From the NCBI GenBank assembly GCA_016946835.1, contig JACVTC010000007.1:990001-1016000 (forward strand): a DNA stretch of 26,000 nucleotides, written 5' to 3'. This document shows, one piece after another, positions 1-11,420 of this stretch. Made by a program: the position numbers and the translations under genes. The first letter of the stretch is position 1. The number at the start of each line of letters is the position of its first letter. A model generated the notes under the pieces. That model worked only from the letters and a program-made list of their open reading frames with translations, made no database searches and was not told the origin of the DNA. Source of the stretch: Neocallimastix lanati (nom. inval.). Its lineage: Eukaryota > Neocallimastigomycota > Neocallimastigomycetes > Neocallimastigales > Neocallimastigaceae.

Positions 1-5
1 TTACC
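1..5 (-). other. Possible splice donor at left edge
   Basis: On the minus strand the coding frame reaches TTAG|GTAA at bases 7-1. This resembles the donors inferred elsewhere in the window (for example AATG|GTAATT in the APSES gene). The exon could end at base 5 in phase 1, but the frame is also still open, so this is undecided without the neighbouring sequence. Confidence 0.35.
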
Positions 6-388
6 TAATATAAATAGTTTTTCATCAAAAATATTTTCCAATTTTTCTATTTGAATTTGTAAATTCTGAGAGAGAATAAAGTTGTCGTTATTGTTGTTAT
101 TATTATTATTATTATTGTTGTTGTTGTTACTTTCATTATTATTATTGTTGTTGTTGTTGCTTTGTATATTGTTGTTGCTGTTTCGTATATTATATAATTG
201 AGCCATATTATTAATTAATAAATTAATATAAATTTTCAATAGATTATCTTCCTCCTTCGATATATTTTGGGATTGCAAGGATAAATTTGATGCATTATTT
301 TTATTAGCAATTTCATCGTCTATTAACTTTTTAATATAAGTATTAAATAATCTTTGGGTATCATTAAATTTAAATAAACTACTACTAA

Positions 389-429
<41 letters not shown>

Positions 430-2058
430 GAATCATTAGTGCAGTAGGAATGACTCCTTTCAGTACAATTATTATAATTATCATTACTATTATTATTACT
501 TTCTATTTTATTTAATCTGTCATTAAACGTAAAGGAATATTGATTTAATTCTGTTTTCAGTTCTTCCCTTGTTATAAGATGTCTCATTAATTCTTTTAAT
601 ATATCATTATTTACCTTTTCATGAAGAATATCCTTTATTTTTATTAGTTTTGGTTTTAATGTTTCCTTTACAATAGTAATAATTTTATCTTTATAGGTTG
701 GTGAGACCATTAATCTATTAATAATATCATTTATGGTAATATCTTTGGCTAGAATAGAATTATTATTATCATTATTTTCATTATCATGATGGGTATTACT
801 ATGATTGATGCAGTTCTTATCTTCCATAACATCACCTTCAGAAGTAGTCTTAGTAATTAAACTGTCATTACTAAGAGATTCTTTTAAGTCAGGATTATAG
901 TTTTTCTGATTTATCTTTAGATTAGAATGGATTAATTGTTTTATGGCATCATATACGATATTAACACGATCACTAAGGGAAAAATATTTTTGAGATTCTT
1001 TTCGACCTTTATAATAATTAATAACGCTATAATCATTATTAAATAAAAGTTGAAGACTACTTTCAAGATAGCGTTCATCCTTCTCGTAAAATTCACCAAG
1101 AATATATTGATCATAACTTAATTTTTTTGTTAATTCAGTTAATATATTTTTTATATTTCCTATTTGTTGTTGGAAAGGTGCGATATTTTCATCAAGATGA
1201 TTCCATAATTCTTTCGTGGAACTATTAAATTTGGAATCAAGGGTATTCTTAAGAAATTCTAATTTTTCTTCAATTATGGATTGAGTATCATTTTTTATTT
1301 TTGTCCATAAATAGGATATCAATGGACTATTATGATTTATTAATATATTTGACGAAGAAGATGAGAAGGAGAAGGAGGAGGAGGAGGAGGAGGAGAGATC
1401 TTCATGTCTCAAATTAAACATTCGCATAATATATTTAGTAACCTTTTCTATTCTATCGAATTTTAACTTAAAATCTTTTGTCTTTATCTCACTAGATATA
1501 TTGCAATTATTCTCATCATCGATAATATGATCCTTACTTTTCTTTGTGGAAGTGTTATCTAAAGAAATACTCATAACAGGTACCGCATCTAATCCATCTT
1601 TATTTTCATCGGTCATTTTCAACATATTATTAGCAATAAGAGCACTTTTTATGATATCCATTTGAACAACTAATTTATCGTATTTATTATTCAGGGAGGA
1701 AAAACGTTTTTTCAAGGAGTTATCTTGATAAAGAGAAGAAGAAGGATCATTGATTTGAAGAACGGAGCAATCATTTTGTATTTTTTTTAATGAATTTTTT
1801 ATTTCATTGATAGTATTTTGATTTTCCATAATCGTCGAATGATTACATAGGTTACCTAATTCTTGTTTAAAGTAATTTATATCCACTTTTTTTTCTAATT
1901 GTTTTCTATTTTGTGTTACACACATCATCACATGATTATAATCTTCTTCCATTTGAATCATTTGTTTTTTTAATGCCATTAAATCTTCATTTTTTAAATT
2001 ATTATCTTTATTATCCTTGTTATTATTATTATTATTATTTTTAATGTTATTATTATTA

Positions 2059-2096
<38 letters not shown>

Positions 2097-2741
2097 TCTA
2101 TTATTATTATGTGGTAGTTGTAGATCATCAATTCTTGAATTTAATTTTTCAACATTTTCTTTTAACAGGGATATATCCTTAATATAATGATTTAATTGTT
2201 CAATTTGATTTGAAGAAGAAGAAGAATTAAAAAAAGATTCACTATTTTTTTTAGCGTATTGATTTACATCATCCATTAAGCAGGTATAGAGTTCCTTATT
2301 TTTTCCATTTTGACACACAATTCGATGACTTAATTTCATGATATTTTCATCATCATCTATTTTATTATATTCTTGGTAAGGCAATTGAACATTTATAAAA
2401 GTTTTATATAATTGATTCGCTATACTATCTTTTTTTTTCTTATTGGAATAAATTTGAGAGGCATTCGTGGAGGCCACAAATAATATCATTTCTTTTCTTA
2501 ATTCTTCCTTTAATGCTTCATGAGCATCTTTTATTTCATCCGTTTTTATTTTTTTAACCTCCTTTTCTATATATTTTATATGATTTTGAAGATCTTGTAT
2601 AATTTTTGCTTGATATTTTATTGTTTTATTTTGATCCAACATAATATTCAGTATCCCTTTAAGGGACTTATTTAATGAAACCTCATTTGAACAGTCAATG
2701 AGGGATGATAGAAAAGTATCATTACTTGGTATAGTATCCAT
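1..2741 (-). CDS. Partial Asn/Lys-rich coiled-coil protein, C-terminus beyond left edge
   Basis: The frame starting at the ATG at 2741-2739 (MDTIPSNDTFLSSL...) stays open for 913 codons to base 3, checked row by row with no stop. It leaves the window, so it is incomplete. An in-frame TAA lies two codons upstream (TAA AAG ATG G), which fixes the start. Residues about 30-100 are rich in K, E, L and I with heptad-like spacing, consistent with a coiled coil. Later charged stretches alternate with poly-Asn tracts near residues 210-245, 770-785 and 865-885 and a Ser/Phe-rich tract near 445-455. I see no signal peptide, membrane segment or catalytic motif. The last bases read TTAG|GTAA, so the exon may end at base 5 at a donor. 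I do not recognise the family; a structural or cytoskeletal role is only a guess from the coiled coil. Confidence 0.82.
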
Positions 2742-4062
2742 CTTTTAATATATTAATTTCATTATTTTTAAATTTAAATTTTATTTAATTTTATTTTTAT
2801 TTTTCTTTCTTTTTTTTTTTTTTTTTTTTTTATTATTATTTATATATATATTATTTTGTTTCAAATTAAAATAAATTTATTGAATACTTTTATATTTTAA
2901 CAATATAAAAAAAATAAAAATAAAAATATTAGAATACTACTATATTTATATATTATGATAAATTGGATAATTTATATGTTTAATACTTTTATTTTTAACA
3001 TTTACTTTAAATTATTTTATTTCTATATTTATCTCAATTTCATAAATTATGACTATTTAATATTGATATTATAATATTTTATTTGTTTTATTATTGTTTT
3101 ATTGTTACTTTAAACAAAAAAAAAAAAAAAAATTCATAATTGTTTTTTTTTTTTTTTTTTTTTTTTTATTATTTTTGTTTCTGTTTGTATTTTTTCTATT
3201 AAAGTTTAACTTTAATTTATATTAAAAATTTTGACAAATAAAAAAAACAATTACTTCATATAATTATTTAATATTTTTACTACGCATTTAATAAATAATA
3301 TATATATATGGATATTTATAAATTAAAGTTTACAAATATTTTATATTTAAATTTGAAAATAATTAAAAATCTTTTTATTTATTATGAATGATTTATATAT
3401 TTGAGCATATCTATATTGATAATATTTGATAATACATATATTATAATTAAAATTATAAAATGGATAATTCGTAGGAATAAAATTTTTATAAAAGTTTTAT
3501 TAAGAAATATTTAGAAATTTATTCATAAAAATTCACTAATTATTAATAATTTTCATGGTTATTGATAATAGTTTATTCATTTTTTATTCCTTCATAAAAT
3601 TTTTTAATAAATATATAAATAAATAAAATATTTCTTTCATTGGCTTGTGTAATAATAATAGTTGGTAAATTTTAGTATTATATTTTTTGGTTTGATGTTA
3701 AATCTCAAACAATATACATTAATTTGATAAATTTTAAATTTCAAAATATATACATCAATTTGTTAAAAAATAGTATATATGTATATTAATACTCATATCT
3801 ATAAAATATCTCAATATAAAAAAATGGATATAACATTAAATGTTATCAATAAAATTATTATATTTAAAAAAAAAAAAAAAAAAAAAAAAATTAAATACAT
3901 ATATATTCATCTATATATATAGTAGTTTAAAGATAATAATTTAGAGATTTGACTTAATTGAATTACAAAATATTATTAATTTAATACTAATTAAAGTCTT
4001 CGTTATCATTAATTATCAAAGTTTAAAAAAAAATTATATATATCTTTTTAATAAGATTTTTA

Positions 4063-4169
<107 letters not shown>

Positions 4170-4240
4170 TTTTTATTATTATTTCAATTCATCACTAATA
4201 CTAACAATAAGCATAATTTTTTTTTTTTTTTTTTCACTTC

Positions 4241-4315
4241 TTAAAATGGTGATGAACCATCATTCCGCCTATTTTCTTTATGTATATCATTAAAATTATT
4301 TCTTTTAGGCGCTTC
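4241..4315 (-). other. Exon-like island, possible orphan terminal exon
   Basis: After a possible acceptor (ATTCATAG) at 4317-4316 there is a 75-bp stretch that reads EAPKRNNFNDIHKENRRNDG followed by SSPF and TAA. It is hydrophilic and richer in G+C than its surroundings. It cannot join the SR gene in this frame, because the SR donor at 5556 is phase 2 and this segment needs phase 0. It may be the last exon of an unseen small gene, a pseudo-exon, or chance. Confidence 0.2.
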
Positions 4316-4433
4316 CTATGAATTTTGCGAATTATTATGATTTATTATTTTTGTTATTGTTATTAAAGTTAATTTTTTTTTTAATATTAATTTTATTTTT
4401 TATTTTTATTATAAAAATAAAATAAACTAAATT

Positions 4434-4554
4434 AAAAAAATAAAAAAATAAAAATAAAAAAATAAAAAATAAAAAAATAAAAAAATAAAAAATAAAAAAT
4501 AAAAAAATAAAAAATAAAAAAATAAAAAATAAATAAATAAATAAATAAATAAAT
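4434..4554. repeat. Imperfect AAAAAT/AAAT low-complexity repeat
   Basis: Alternating AAAAAAT, AAAAT and AAAT units, ending in a short run of AAAT repeats. Noncoding, on the 3' side of the SR gene. Confidence 0.85.
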
Positions 4555-5108
4555 AGAACAGTTATAAAAAAAAAAAAAATTATTGTTATATTCCCTATTT
4601 AAAATAAATTATTAAAGAAAAAAAATAATAACTATAATTCAAAAAAAAAATAAAAATTGATATTTTTTGTTTATTTTTAAAAACAATTTGTATAAATTGA
4701 TTTGTGATTTTTGTTTTATATAAAAAAGAATAATTTATTTATTGTATTAATTTTTTTTTTTTTTTCTTATGTTTTTCTTTTTTTTTTCACAAAAAAAAAA
4801 AAAAAAAAAACATAAAAAATTACATATATTGAATTATTTGCATGATAATTTTTTTTTTCTTCAGAAACAAAAATTTTAAAACTATAATATTTATTTAAAA
4901 ATTATAATTATTTTAGTGTATATGAACTTCTTGATTAGAATAAATTTTAAATGATATGTATTATACTAATCTCTATTTTAATAACCGAGTATAATAAATA
5001 AATATATATTATGATAAAAAAAAAAATAAATAACATAAATTAAAAAAAAAAATAAAAATAAAAATAATATATAATAAAAAAATAATTTCTTTTTCCTTTT
5101 TTTTATAC

Positions 5109-5140
<32 letters not shown>

Positions 5141-5268
5141 TTATTTTTTAAATAATTAAAAATATAAATATAATTTCTTTCATCATTTAAAAAAAAAAAA
5201 AAAATATAAATAAAAAAAAAAAGATTTTATTTTTAATTACTTATATATTCTTCTTATGTTTTTAAATT

Positions 5269-5432
5269 TTAATTTTCTTCAGCTGGTGATCCTCTGTTAT
5301 TTTTTTTTTTTTCAATTATTATTTTGTTATTAATATATTAAATTTTAATTTGATTTTAATTTTGAAAAAATATAAATCAAATTTGAATTTGAATTGTTTT
5401 TATTTTTTTTTTTTTTTTTAATATATTTTTAA

Positions 5433-5464
<32 letters not shown>

Positions 5465-7781
5465 CATATATGAATATTATATAAAATATAATTAATTATT
5501 CATTGCCTTTTTATTTTTATACTTTTTTTTTTTATTATTAAGAATAATTTACTTACGATTGATTTTTAGATTCACCATCTTTATCTTTTTCTTCAGTATC
5601 GTTTTCACTATTTTCTGTTTCCTTCTTAGCGTCTGTCATTTCTTGATCTTTAGATTCATTTTCATTATTTTGAGCTAATTCTTGATCTTCTTCCATTGGT
5701 TTTTCACCATTTTCACTTCTGGTAGGTGAATTAGATTTAACAGAAGGAGATCTTGAATTAGACCTAGAACGAGAACGAGAATTACTTCTAGAGCGTGATC
5801 TACTGCGAGAGCGAGAGCGACTGTATGAACGAGATCTAGAACGAGATCTAGAACGAGATCTTGAGCGTGATGATGATTCTGAAATGGATCTGGATCTGGA
5901 TCTACTTCTCGATCTAGAACGTGGTGATTGGGATCTTGATGAGTAAGATCTATCTCTTGAGTCAGAGCGAGATCTACGACTTCTAGAACGACGTAAGGAA
6001 CGACTTCTAGATCTTCTTCTACTTCTACGATCACGAGAATAGGATCTAGAATCACTCCTTGATCTAGAACTACTATCACTTGATCTGGATCTAGATCTAG
6101 ATCTGGATCTAGATCCTGAACGAGATCGACTTGAATAACTTCTTGATCTCGATCTACGAGATGAACTACAAAGATAAAATATTTTAAAATCTATTAATAT
6201 TCAATAATTATAATTTTATGATAATTTTTTTTTACTATATTATATTATTCATTATAAACTACTATATTTACTATCTTCTTCTTGGCGAATAACTTCTACT
6301 TCTACTTCTTGATCTTCTCCTCTCGTGACAATCACGTGCCCAATGACCTTTTTATTATATCATTTATTTATTTAAAATTTGATTATTATTATTATAAATA
6401 TATTTATATTTATAACAGAATATATTATAAATTAATAATAAAAAAATAAAAATTTTAAAAAAGGGTTAATTGTTAAAATGCAAAAATTTAAACATAGAAA
6501 AATATTAATTTGAATTTTTAATGATTATATCTATTATTTAAAATGATTTATATTTAAATTCTTTAATTTGAATTCAAAAAGAAATCTTCTTAATTTAAAC
6601 AAATGAAAAATATATATATACCTTCTCTACCACATCTATAACATTCATTACTGTTAACTCTTCTTGAATTTCCTTTAGCCCATTCTAATTAAGAATAAAA
6701 AATAAAATTAATATTAATATCTCAAAACTTTAAATAGTATTATATATTATAATATTAAAAAAATTTTTTTTTTCCTTTTTTTCTGAATTTATATATAATA
6801 CTTGCCTACAACCATTTTATTACCCTTGAGCTTAACCTTACCGTTAACCTCCCTAATAGCATCTTCAGCATCTCTATTAATATATGTTAAAAAAAAAATA
6901 TTTTTAATAAAAATAATTTTTAATTTAGAATTCTTTAACAAAAATAAAATAAAATAAAATAAAATAAAATAAAATAAAATATATTTAAAGATTAAATAAT
7001 TTATAATACCTTTTATCTTCAAATTCGACAAAACCATAATTGACTTTTTATTTTATTTTATTTTTTATAAAAATTGATAATATTAAAAAATAATTATTAA
7101 TAATTGAAATTTTATATTCACCAATCATCTTAATATTGATTAATATAGTTTTTTTTTTTTTTTTATTAACTTACAGCTACGACCATGCTGTTTTATTATT
7201 ATTTAAAATTAAAATTGATATTGAATAATATTTAATAATAAATATCATTGATCATTTATAAAAGTATTAATGTATAAAAAAAAAATTAAAATAAAATAAT
7301 TGAATTAATATTGATTTTTTTTTTTTTTTTTTTTTTTTATTTTTTTAATTTTGATTTTGGAAATAATTTTTATATATCCAATTTTGATTTTTTTTTTTTT
7401 TTGATTTATATTAACCTTTATATCACATCTTTGAATTTTTCCATATTTGTAAAACACATCTATTTTTTTATTACATATAAATTTAACATTATTATTTTAA
7501 ATAAAATATATTAAATATTATAGAAATATATTTTAAATAAAATAAATATATTAAAAGAATATAAAAAGAATAACGAAAAATAAAAAAAAAAAGTTTAATA
7601 TCAGTTTTCTTTTTATTATTATTTATAAAAACGCTAAAAGGAAAAAAAAACATATATTATTAATATATATATAATTATATAAAAGAAAAAAAGATCTTTA
7701 TTTTTTTTTTTTTTTATCATTCTAACCTTCTAAATCGCGTGGTTTTACATCAGTTTGTAAACGACCGATGAAAAGAGCCAT
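5269..7781 (-). CDS. SR splicing factor with RRM, zinc knuckle and RS domain (SRSF7/RSZ-like)
   Basis: Nine exons join in phase: 7781-7727, 7459-7416, 7187-7175, 7043-7010, 6873-6806, 6684-6622, 6347-6272, 6165-5557 and 5293-5269. They total 987 nt, or 328 residues plus TAA. Residues 1-75 form an RRM, with RNP2 ALFIGRL near the start and RNP1-like NYGFVEF at 39-45. Residues 86-99 are a CCHC knuckle, CYRCGREGHWARDC (C-X2-C-X4-H-X4-C). Residues from about 101 to 260 are almost pure RS/SR dipeptides, and the tail is acidic, ending SGSPAEEN. One RRM plus one CCHC plus RS is the layout of metazoan SRSF7 (9G8) and plant RSZ factors, which bind pre-mRNA exonic enhancers and recruit the spliceosome in the nucleus. 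The start has an in-frame TAA two codons upstream. Exon boundaries are inferred from GT/GC-AG sites and frame continuity, not from transcripts. Confidence 0.93.
6685..6805 (-). other. GC-AG intron of the SR gene
   Basis: This 121-nt intron begins GCAAGT directly after ATGGTTGTAG and ends in TTAG. Joining there gives VVEWAKGNSRR, the expected sequence between RRM and zinc knuckle. No GT is available at the right phase. Retention would add a few residues (GKYYI) and a stop, removing the knuckle and RS domain. Confidence 0.85.
6941..6980. repeat. (AAAAT)8 inside SR gene intron 4
   Basis: Eight perfect pentanucleotide units, lying within the intron 7009-6874 between the RNP1 exon and the rest of the RRM. 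Confidence 0.93.
7175..7187 (-). other. Predicted 13-nt microexon of the SR gene
   Basis: Exon 3 is only 13 nt (CATGGTCGTAGCT). It is bounded by ACAG on its 5' side and a perfect GTAAGT donor. It encodes HGRS plus the first base of F38, in the loop before RNP1, and joins exon 2 in phase 0 and exon 4 in phase 1. Skipping it would shift the frame. Confidence 0.8.
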
Positions 7782-8639
7782 CTTTTATTAATTGTACTCT
7801 TTTTTATATAATTATTATACTATTTATGCAAAAGCTTTAAATTTTTAAAATTATTTCTCTTTTTCTTTTTAAATTAATTAAATTTTTATATTATAATAAA
7901 AATAAAAAATAGAAAAAAAAAAAAGATGAAATTAAAATATTTATTTTAATAATAAAAAACTAAAAAATTAAAATATAAAATATAAAAATTTTAAAAAAAA
8001 ATATCAAAATTTTATGATATTAAAAAAAAAGAAAAATTATATTTCTATATTTCTATATATATATAAAATCTTTTTTCTTTTAAATTTTAATATTAAAATA
8101 ATTTTTAATATAAAATTTATTTTTTAATTTTAATTACAGGATTTACATAAATTATTTCATCTTTATCTTTAAAAAATATATATATATATATTTATATATA
8201 TATTTTTTTATTATTATTCAAATCTATCTTAAATAATATTATTTCTATTTTAAATAATATTATTATATCATTATATCTAAAAATTAGGTAATTTTTCAAT
8301 GTAAATAATAATTTTTTTTTTTTTTTTTTTTTTTTTACTTTCCCTCATACAACCAACACTTATAAAAATAGATTAATCATCATTTAATTATTATTATTAT
8401 TTATTATTATTGATTATTATAAAATACTTTGAAACATATAAATTCTATTCAATTAAACTTCATTTTCTTTCAAGATTCTAAGGGTCAAAAAAAAAAAAAA
8501 AATCTATAATATATATAATAAAATATAATACATAAAATATGCATATATAATAGATATACTATATATAATAAAATATAATATACAATATAAATGAATGTGG
8601 TGCATTTCTGCAAATTTTTATAATACAAATTTTTAATTC

Positions 8640-8657
8640 GCCATTTATTTTAATGGC
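8640..8657. promoter_or_regulatory. Small inverted repeat GCCATT/AATGGC
   Basis: GCCATT (8640-8645) and AATGGC (8652-8657) pair across a six-base loop, and a third GCCAT follows at 8666-8670. G+C words like this are rare in this spacer, so it may be a protein-binding site about 860 bp upstream of the SR gene start. No function can be assigned. Confidence 0.3.
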
Positions 8658-8938
8658 TTGTTAACGCCATAAAAAATTTTATTACAATTACATGTAAAAA
8701 AATAAATGTATAAATAAATAAATAAATGAAGAATGTAATAATATAAGCTAATAATTTTATCATAATTATTATTTTTTTTAATAACATTTAAATAAAAGAA
8801 TTAAAATCATAAAATCTAATCATTATATGATTTATTTAAATATTCACTTAATAATTAATTTAATAATTGAAGTAACAAAATAATACAATAAAATAATATT
8901 ATGTAGCATAAAATAGCTATAGCCACATATTTATATAT

Positions 8939-8944
8939 CACGTG
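8939..8944. promoter_or_regulatory. CACGTG palindrome (E-box type)
   Basis: A six-base CACGTG, the core bound by bHLH factors in fungi. It lies about 1.16 kb upstream of the SR gene start, between GCCACAT (8922-8928) and TGGCGTA (8951-8957). CACGTG by itself is short and can occur by chance. Confidence 0.25.
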
Positions 8945-9454
8945 AAATTTTGGCGTAATGCAACCTCCCAAATATAAATATATATTTAAATAAAATAAAA
9001 TAAAAAAAAATTGATTCACCTATAAAAAAAATGAAAAGTTTCAATAAAAATAAAAATAAAAAATTTTAATCTAATTATTAAAATTTTAATTTATTTATTT
9101 ATTTATTTATTTTTTTTTAATCTTTTTTGAACAAATAGAAAAAGAAATAAAAAAAAATTTTGAAATGAAATTTTATCCAAAAGTAAAAAAAAAATAAAAA
9201 AAATTTAAAGATATTTAAAAAATTCTTTTTTAAAAAATAATGTACGAAAAATTAAATAATGTAAATAAAATTTTATTTTAAGCCAATCATCAGTAAAAAA
9301 TAAATTGATAACAAATCATTATAATAAAAAAATTAATAAAAAAAATTTAAAATAAAATCATAAATTAAAAAAAAAATGTATTAAAAGAATGAACTTTTTT
9401 TTTTTTTTTTTTTTTTTTTTGGAGAATTTATAGAAATAATAAAAAAATGAAACG

Positions 9455-9491
<37 letters not shown>

Positions 9492-9752
9492 AGAATAGAA
9501 TAAAAATTAAAAGAAATGAAAAAATGAGTAGGATGGTCTTGGAAATATTGTAAAAATTAAAATAAAAATAATAATAAATAATACTAATAAAAATTAAAAA
9601 GTAGGAATTGTGTTTTTTCTTAATATACCAAAGATATTTGATCTGTTTCATTTTTAATAGTGAAAACGAAATATTATTTTTGATATTTCGAAGTTAATTA
9701 ATTTATTATTTAAATATTAATTTCATTAAAATAATTAATTAATTAATTAATT

Positions 9753-9783
<31 letters not shown>

Positions 9784-10390
9784 CATTCATTTATTTATTA
9801 TTATTATTATTATTTATGTTAATATATATAAATATTCAATATAATAAATCATATATTTCATATAATTATATATAAGTATAAATAATATAAATATATATGT
9901 ATATACATAAATCTATATATAATCACTTGATATCATAAGATAATATATATAATTAAATCATAAATTTATTCCTATTCATTATAAATATATCTATACATTA
10001 ATAAATTAATGTACTGTGCGTGCAATTCACAATGTATATAAAATTTTTAAATAAAGCCATACATTTTTAAGATATTCTATACAATCATATATAAATATAT
10101 AAATAATTATTATTTTAAAAGAAATAATAATATATTTTTTCAATTAAATATATTATTAAATAACTATTTCAAAAGAAATAATAATATATTCTATTAAAAA
10201 AGAATTATAAAAAATTGTTTTTATAATTGAATATTAATAAATTATATATATAAAAAAAGAATATTTATTATTTATTAATTATTATTTATTTAAACAAGCC
10301 ACATGTAAAATACGCCACATTGTGAAATGTATGATGAACTAATATTAATAATCAATATTATTTTAATATTATTTTAATATTATTTTTGTA

Positions 10391-10497
10391 AAATAGTAAT
10401 AATATTTAATTATAAAAATATATTTTAATAATATATAAAATAGTAATAAAATAATTATTTATAATATTTAATTATAAAAATATATTATTTATGCAAA
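10391..10497. repeat. Imperfect tandem duplication beside the LINE 3' end
   Basis: Two adjacent copies of about 50 bp start with AAAATAGTAATA and both contain ATATTTAATTATAAAAATATATT. The second copy has an extra AAATAATTATTTAT-like insertion. It abuts the left end of the retrotransposon remnant, which is the element's 3' side. Confidence 0.7.
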
Positions 10498-10504
10498 AGT
10501 ACTA

Positions 10505-10740
10505 GTATTAGAGGTTCTTCATTTCTATATTAACTTGATGTTGACTTTCTTGGTTGAGAAAGGGTTATTTTCTATGTTAAATCAAAAAGTAACTCAAGAA
10601 AGATACAAATAACTGTTATAATATTGGTAAGGTAATCCGCAGTATTACACTTTAAAAAAGAAGTTCTTTCAAAATTTCTTTGTTCTCCGGTATTGAATTG
10701 TACCTCATCTAAAGCTAAAGTTTCACCAAAAAGAAAAACA
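10505..10740 (-). pseudogene. LINE 3' end fragment
   Basis: On the minus strand this reads LFFLFGETLALDEVQFNTGE and, after a short gap, SFLKCNTADYLTNIITVI, consistent with the C-terminal tail of a LINE ORF2 protein. No poly-A tail can be distinguished from the A/T-rich flank. The family assignment of this tail rests on context. Confidence 0.5.
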
Positions 10741-10881
10741 TAAAAATATATTAATTAATTATGTTTTTTTAAAAATTTAAAATTTGATGCATAAAAAAGA
10801 TAAATAAAAATAATTTCATTATTTTTGTTTTTAAATAAAATAGAATAAAATATTATAAAATAAATAAAAAAAAAAATAATT

Positions 10882-11192
10882 GATGAAACCTAATGATTTT
10901 CATTTTAAACATTAGAAAAAAAAAAAAAAAAGTGGAACATTTAACTATCCAGTGAATAAATGATTAATAACCTTTTATTAATATAAGAAAATCAAACACT
11001 CGAACATACAAAAACCTCAATGATAAAGTAATGTTTACCCATGTTAATTTTTTATATAAATTCAATAAATTTCTTCACAAATTTAAGATTCTGAAATTAA
11101 GAGGAAATTTTATTTTTTGTACTTTCCCACAATAAGGTCAAAATTTGGGACAAATTTCCTGTTAACTTTACCATCACATATAATAGTAATTG
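10882..11192 (-). pseudogene. LINE zinc-knuckle-like segment, copy B with insertion
   Basis: Plus-strand sequence CCCACAATAAGGTCAAAATT (11125-11144) parallels CCACAACAAGGGTAGAAATT in copy A, and GGAACATTTAACTATCCAGTG (10934-10954) parallels GAGCATTCAACTATCCAATG. In copy A these blocks are almost adjacent; here about 150 bp of A/T-rich sequence separates them. This is a second, more degraded copy of the same part of the element. Confidence 0.7.
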
Positions 11193-11420
11193 TATATATA
11201 TGCACATCTTCTTAAAAATGTAATATTCAATTAAATAAAATAGAAAAAAAAAAGGGGGGTAAATAACCTTTCTCCTTATTTTATTTAATATCTCTGTTAT
11301 ACAAAAAGGGAATATATTAATATACTTGTTTATGAAATTTTCATATTCTACAATATTAAAATTAAGAAGGAAGTCAGGAATGATTCCTTACTTTAGTGGC
11401 AATTAAAATGAATAAATCAT

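Larger units (their letters stand above)
7782..10504. other. Intergenic spacer upstream of the SR gene
   Basis: A/T-rich with long homopolymers and no supportable gene. It should hold the SR promoter and 5' UTR. Islands with more G+C occur near 8340-8360, 8595-8670, 8920-8970, 10011-10034 and 10296-10330. They share short words (GCCACAT, TACGCCA, CATTGTGAA), and one carries a CACGTG palindrome at 8939-8944. These may be regulatory but are unproven. Confidence 0.6.

Noticed and set aside
2880-2895. TTGAATACTTTTATAT, identical to part of the foldback arm at 25208-25223
   Set aside because: A single 16-base match with only two G/C positions can arise by chance in this composition; no flanking similarity was seen.
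5675-6079. 134-codon open frame on the minus strand rich in Asp, Leu, Val and His
   Set aside because: It is the wrong frame of the RS-domain exon; the true frame gives RS/SR dipeptides and joins in phase with the RRM and zinc knuckle.
6789-7037. 82-codon minus frame containing RDAEDAIREVNGKVKLKGNK
   Set aside because: Only its last third is the real RRM exon (6873-6806); the rest reads through introns.
7311-7514. Phe-rich plus-strand frame
   Set aside because: Runs antisense over an SR exon and poly-T introns.
9358-9651. 97-codon Phe/Ile/Lys-rich minus frame
   Set aside because: Made of A/T homopolymers; no gene-like composition, splice context or start context.
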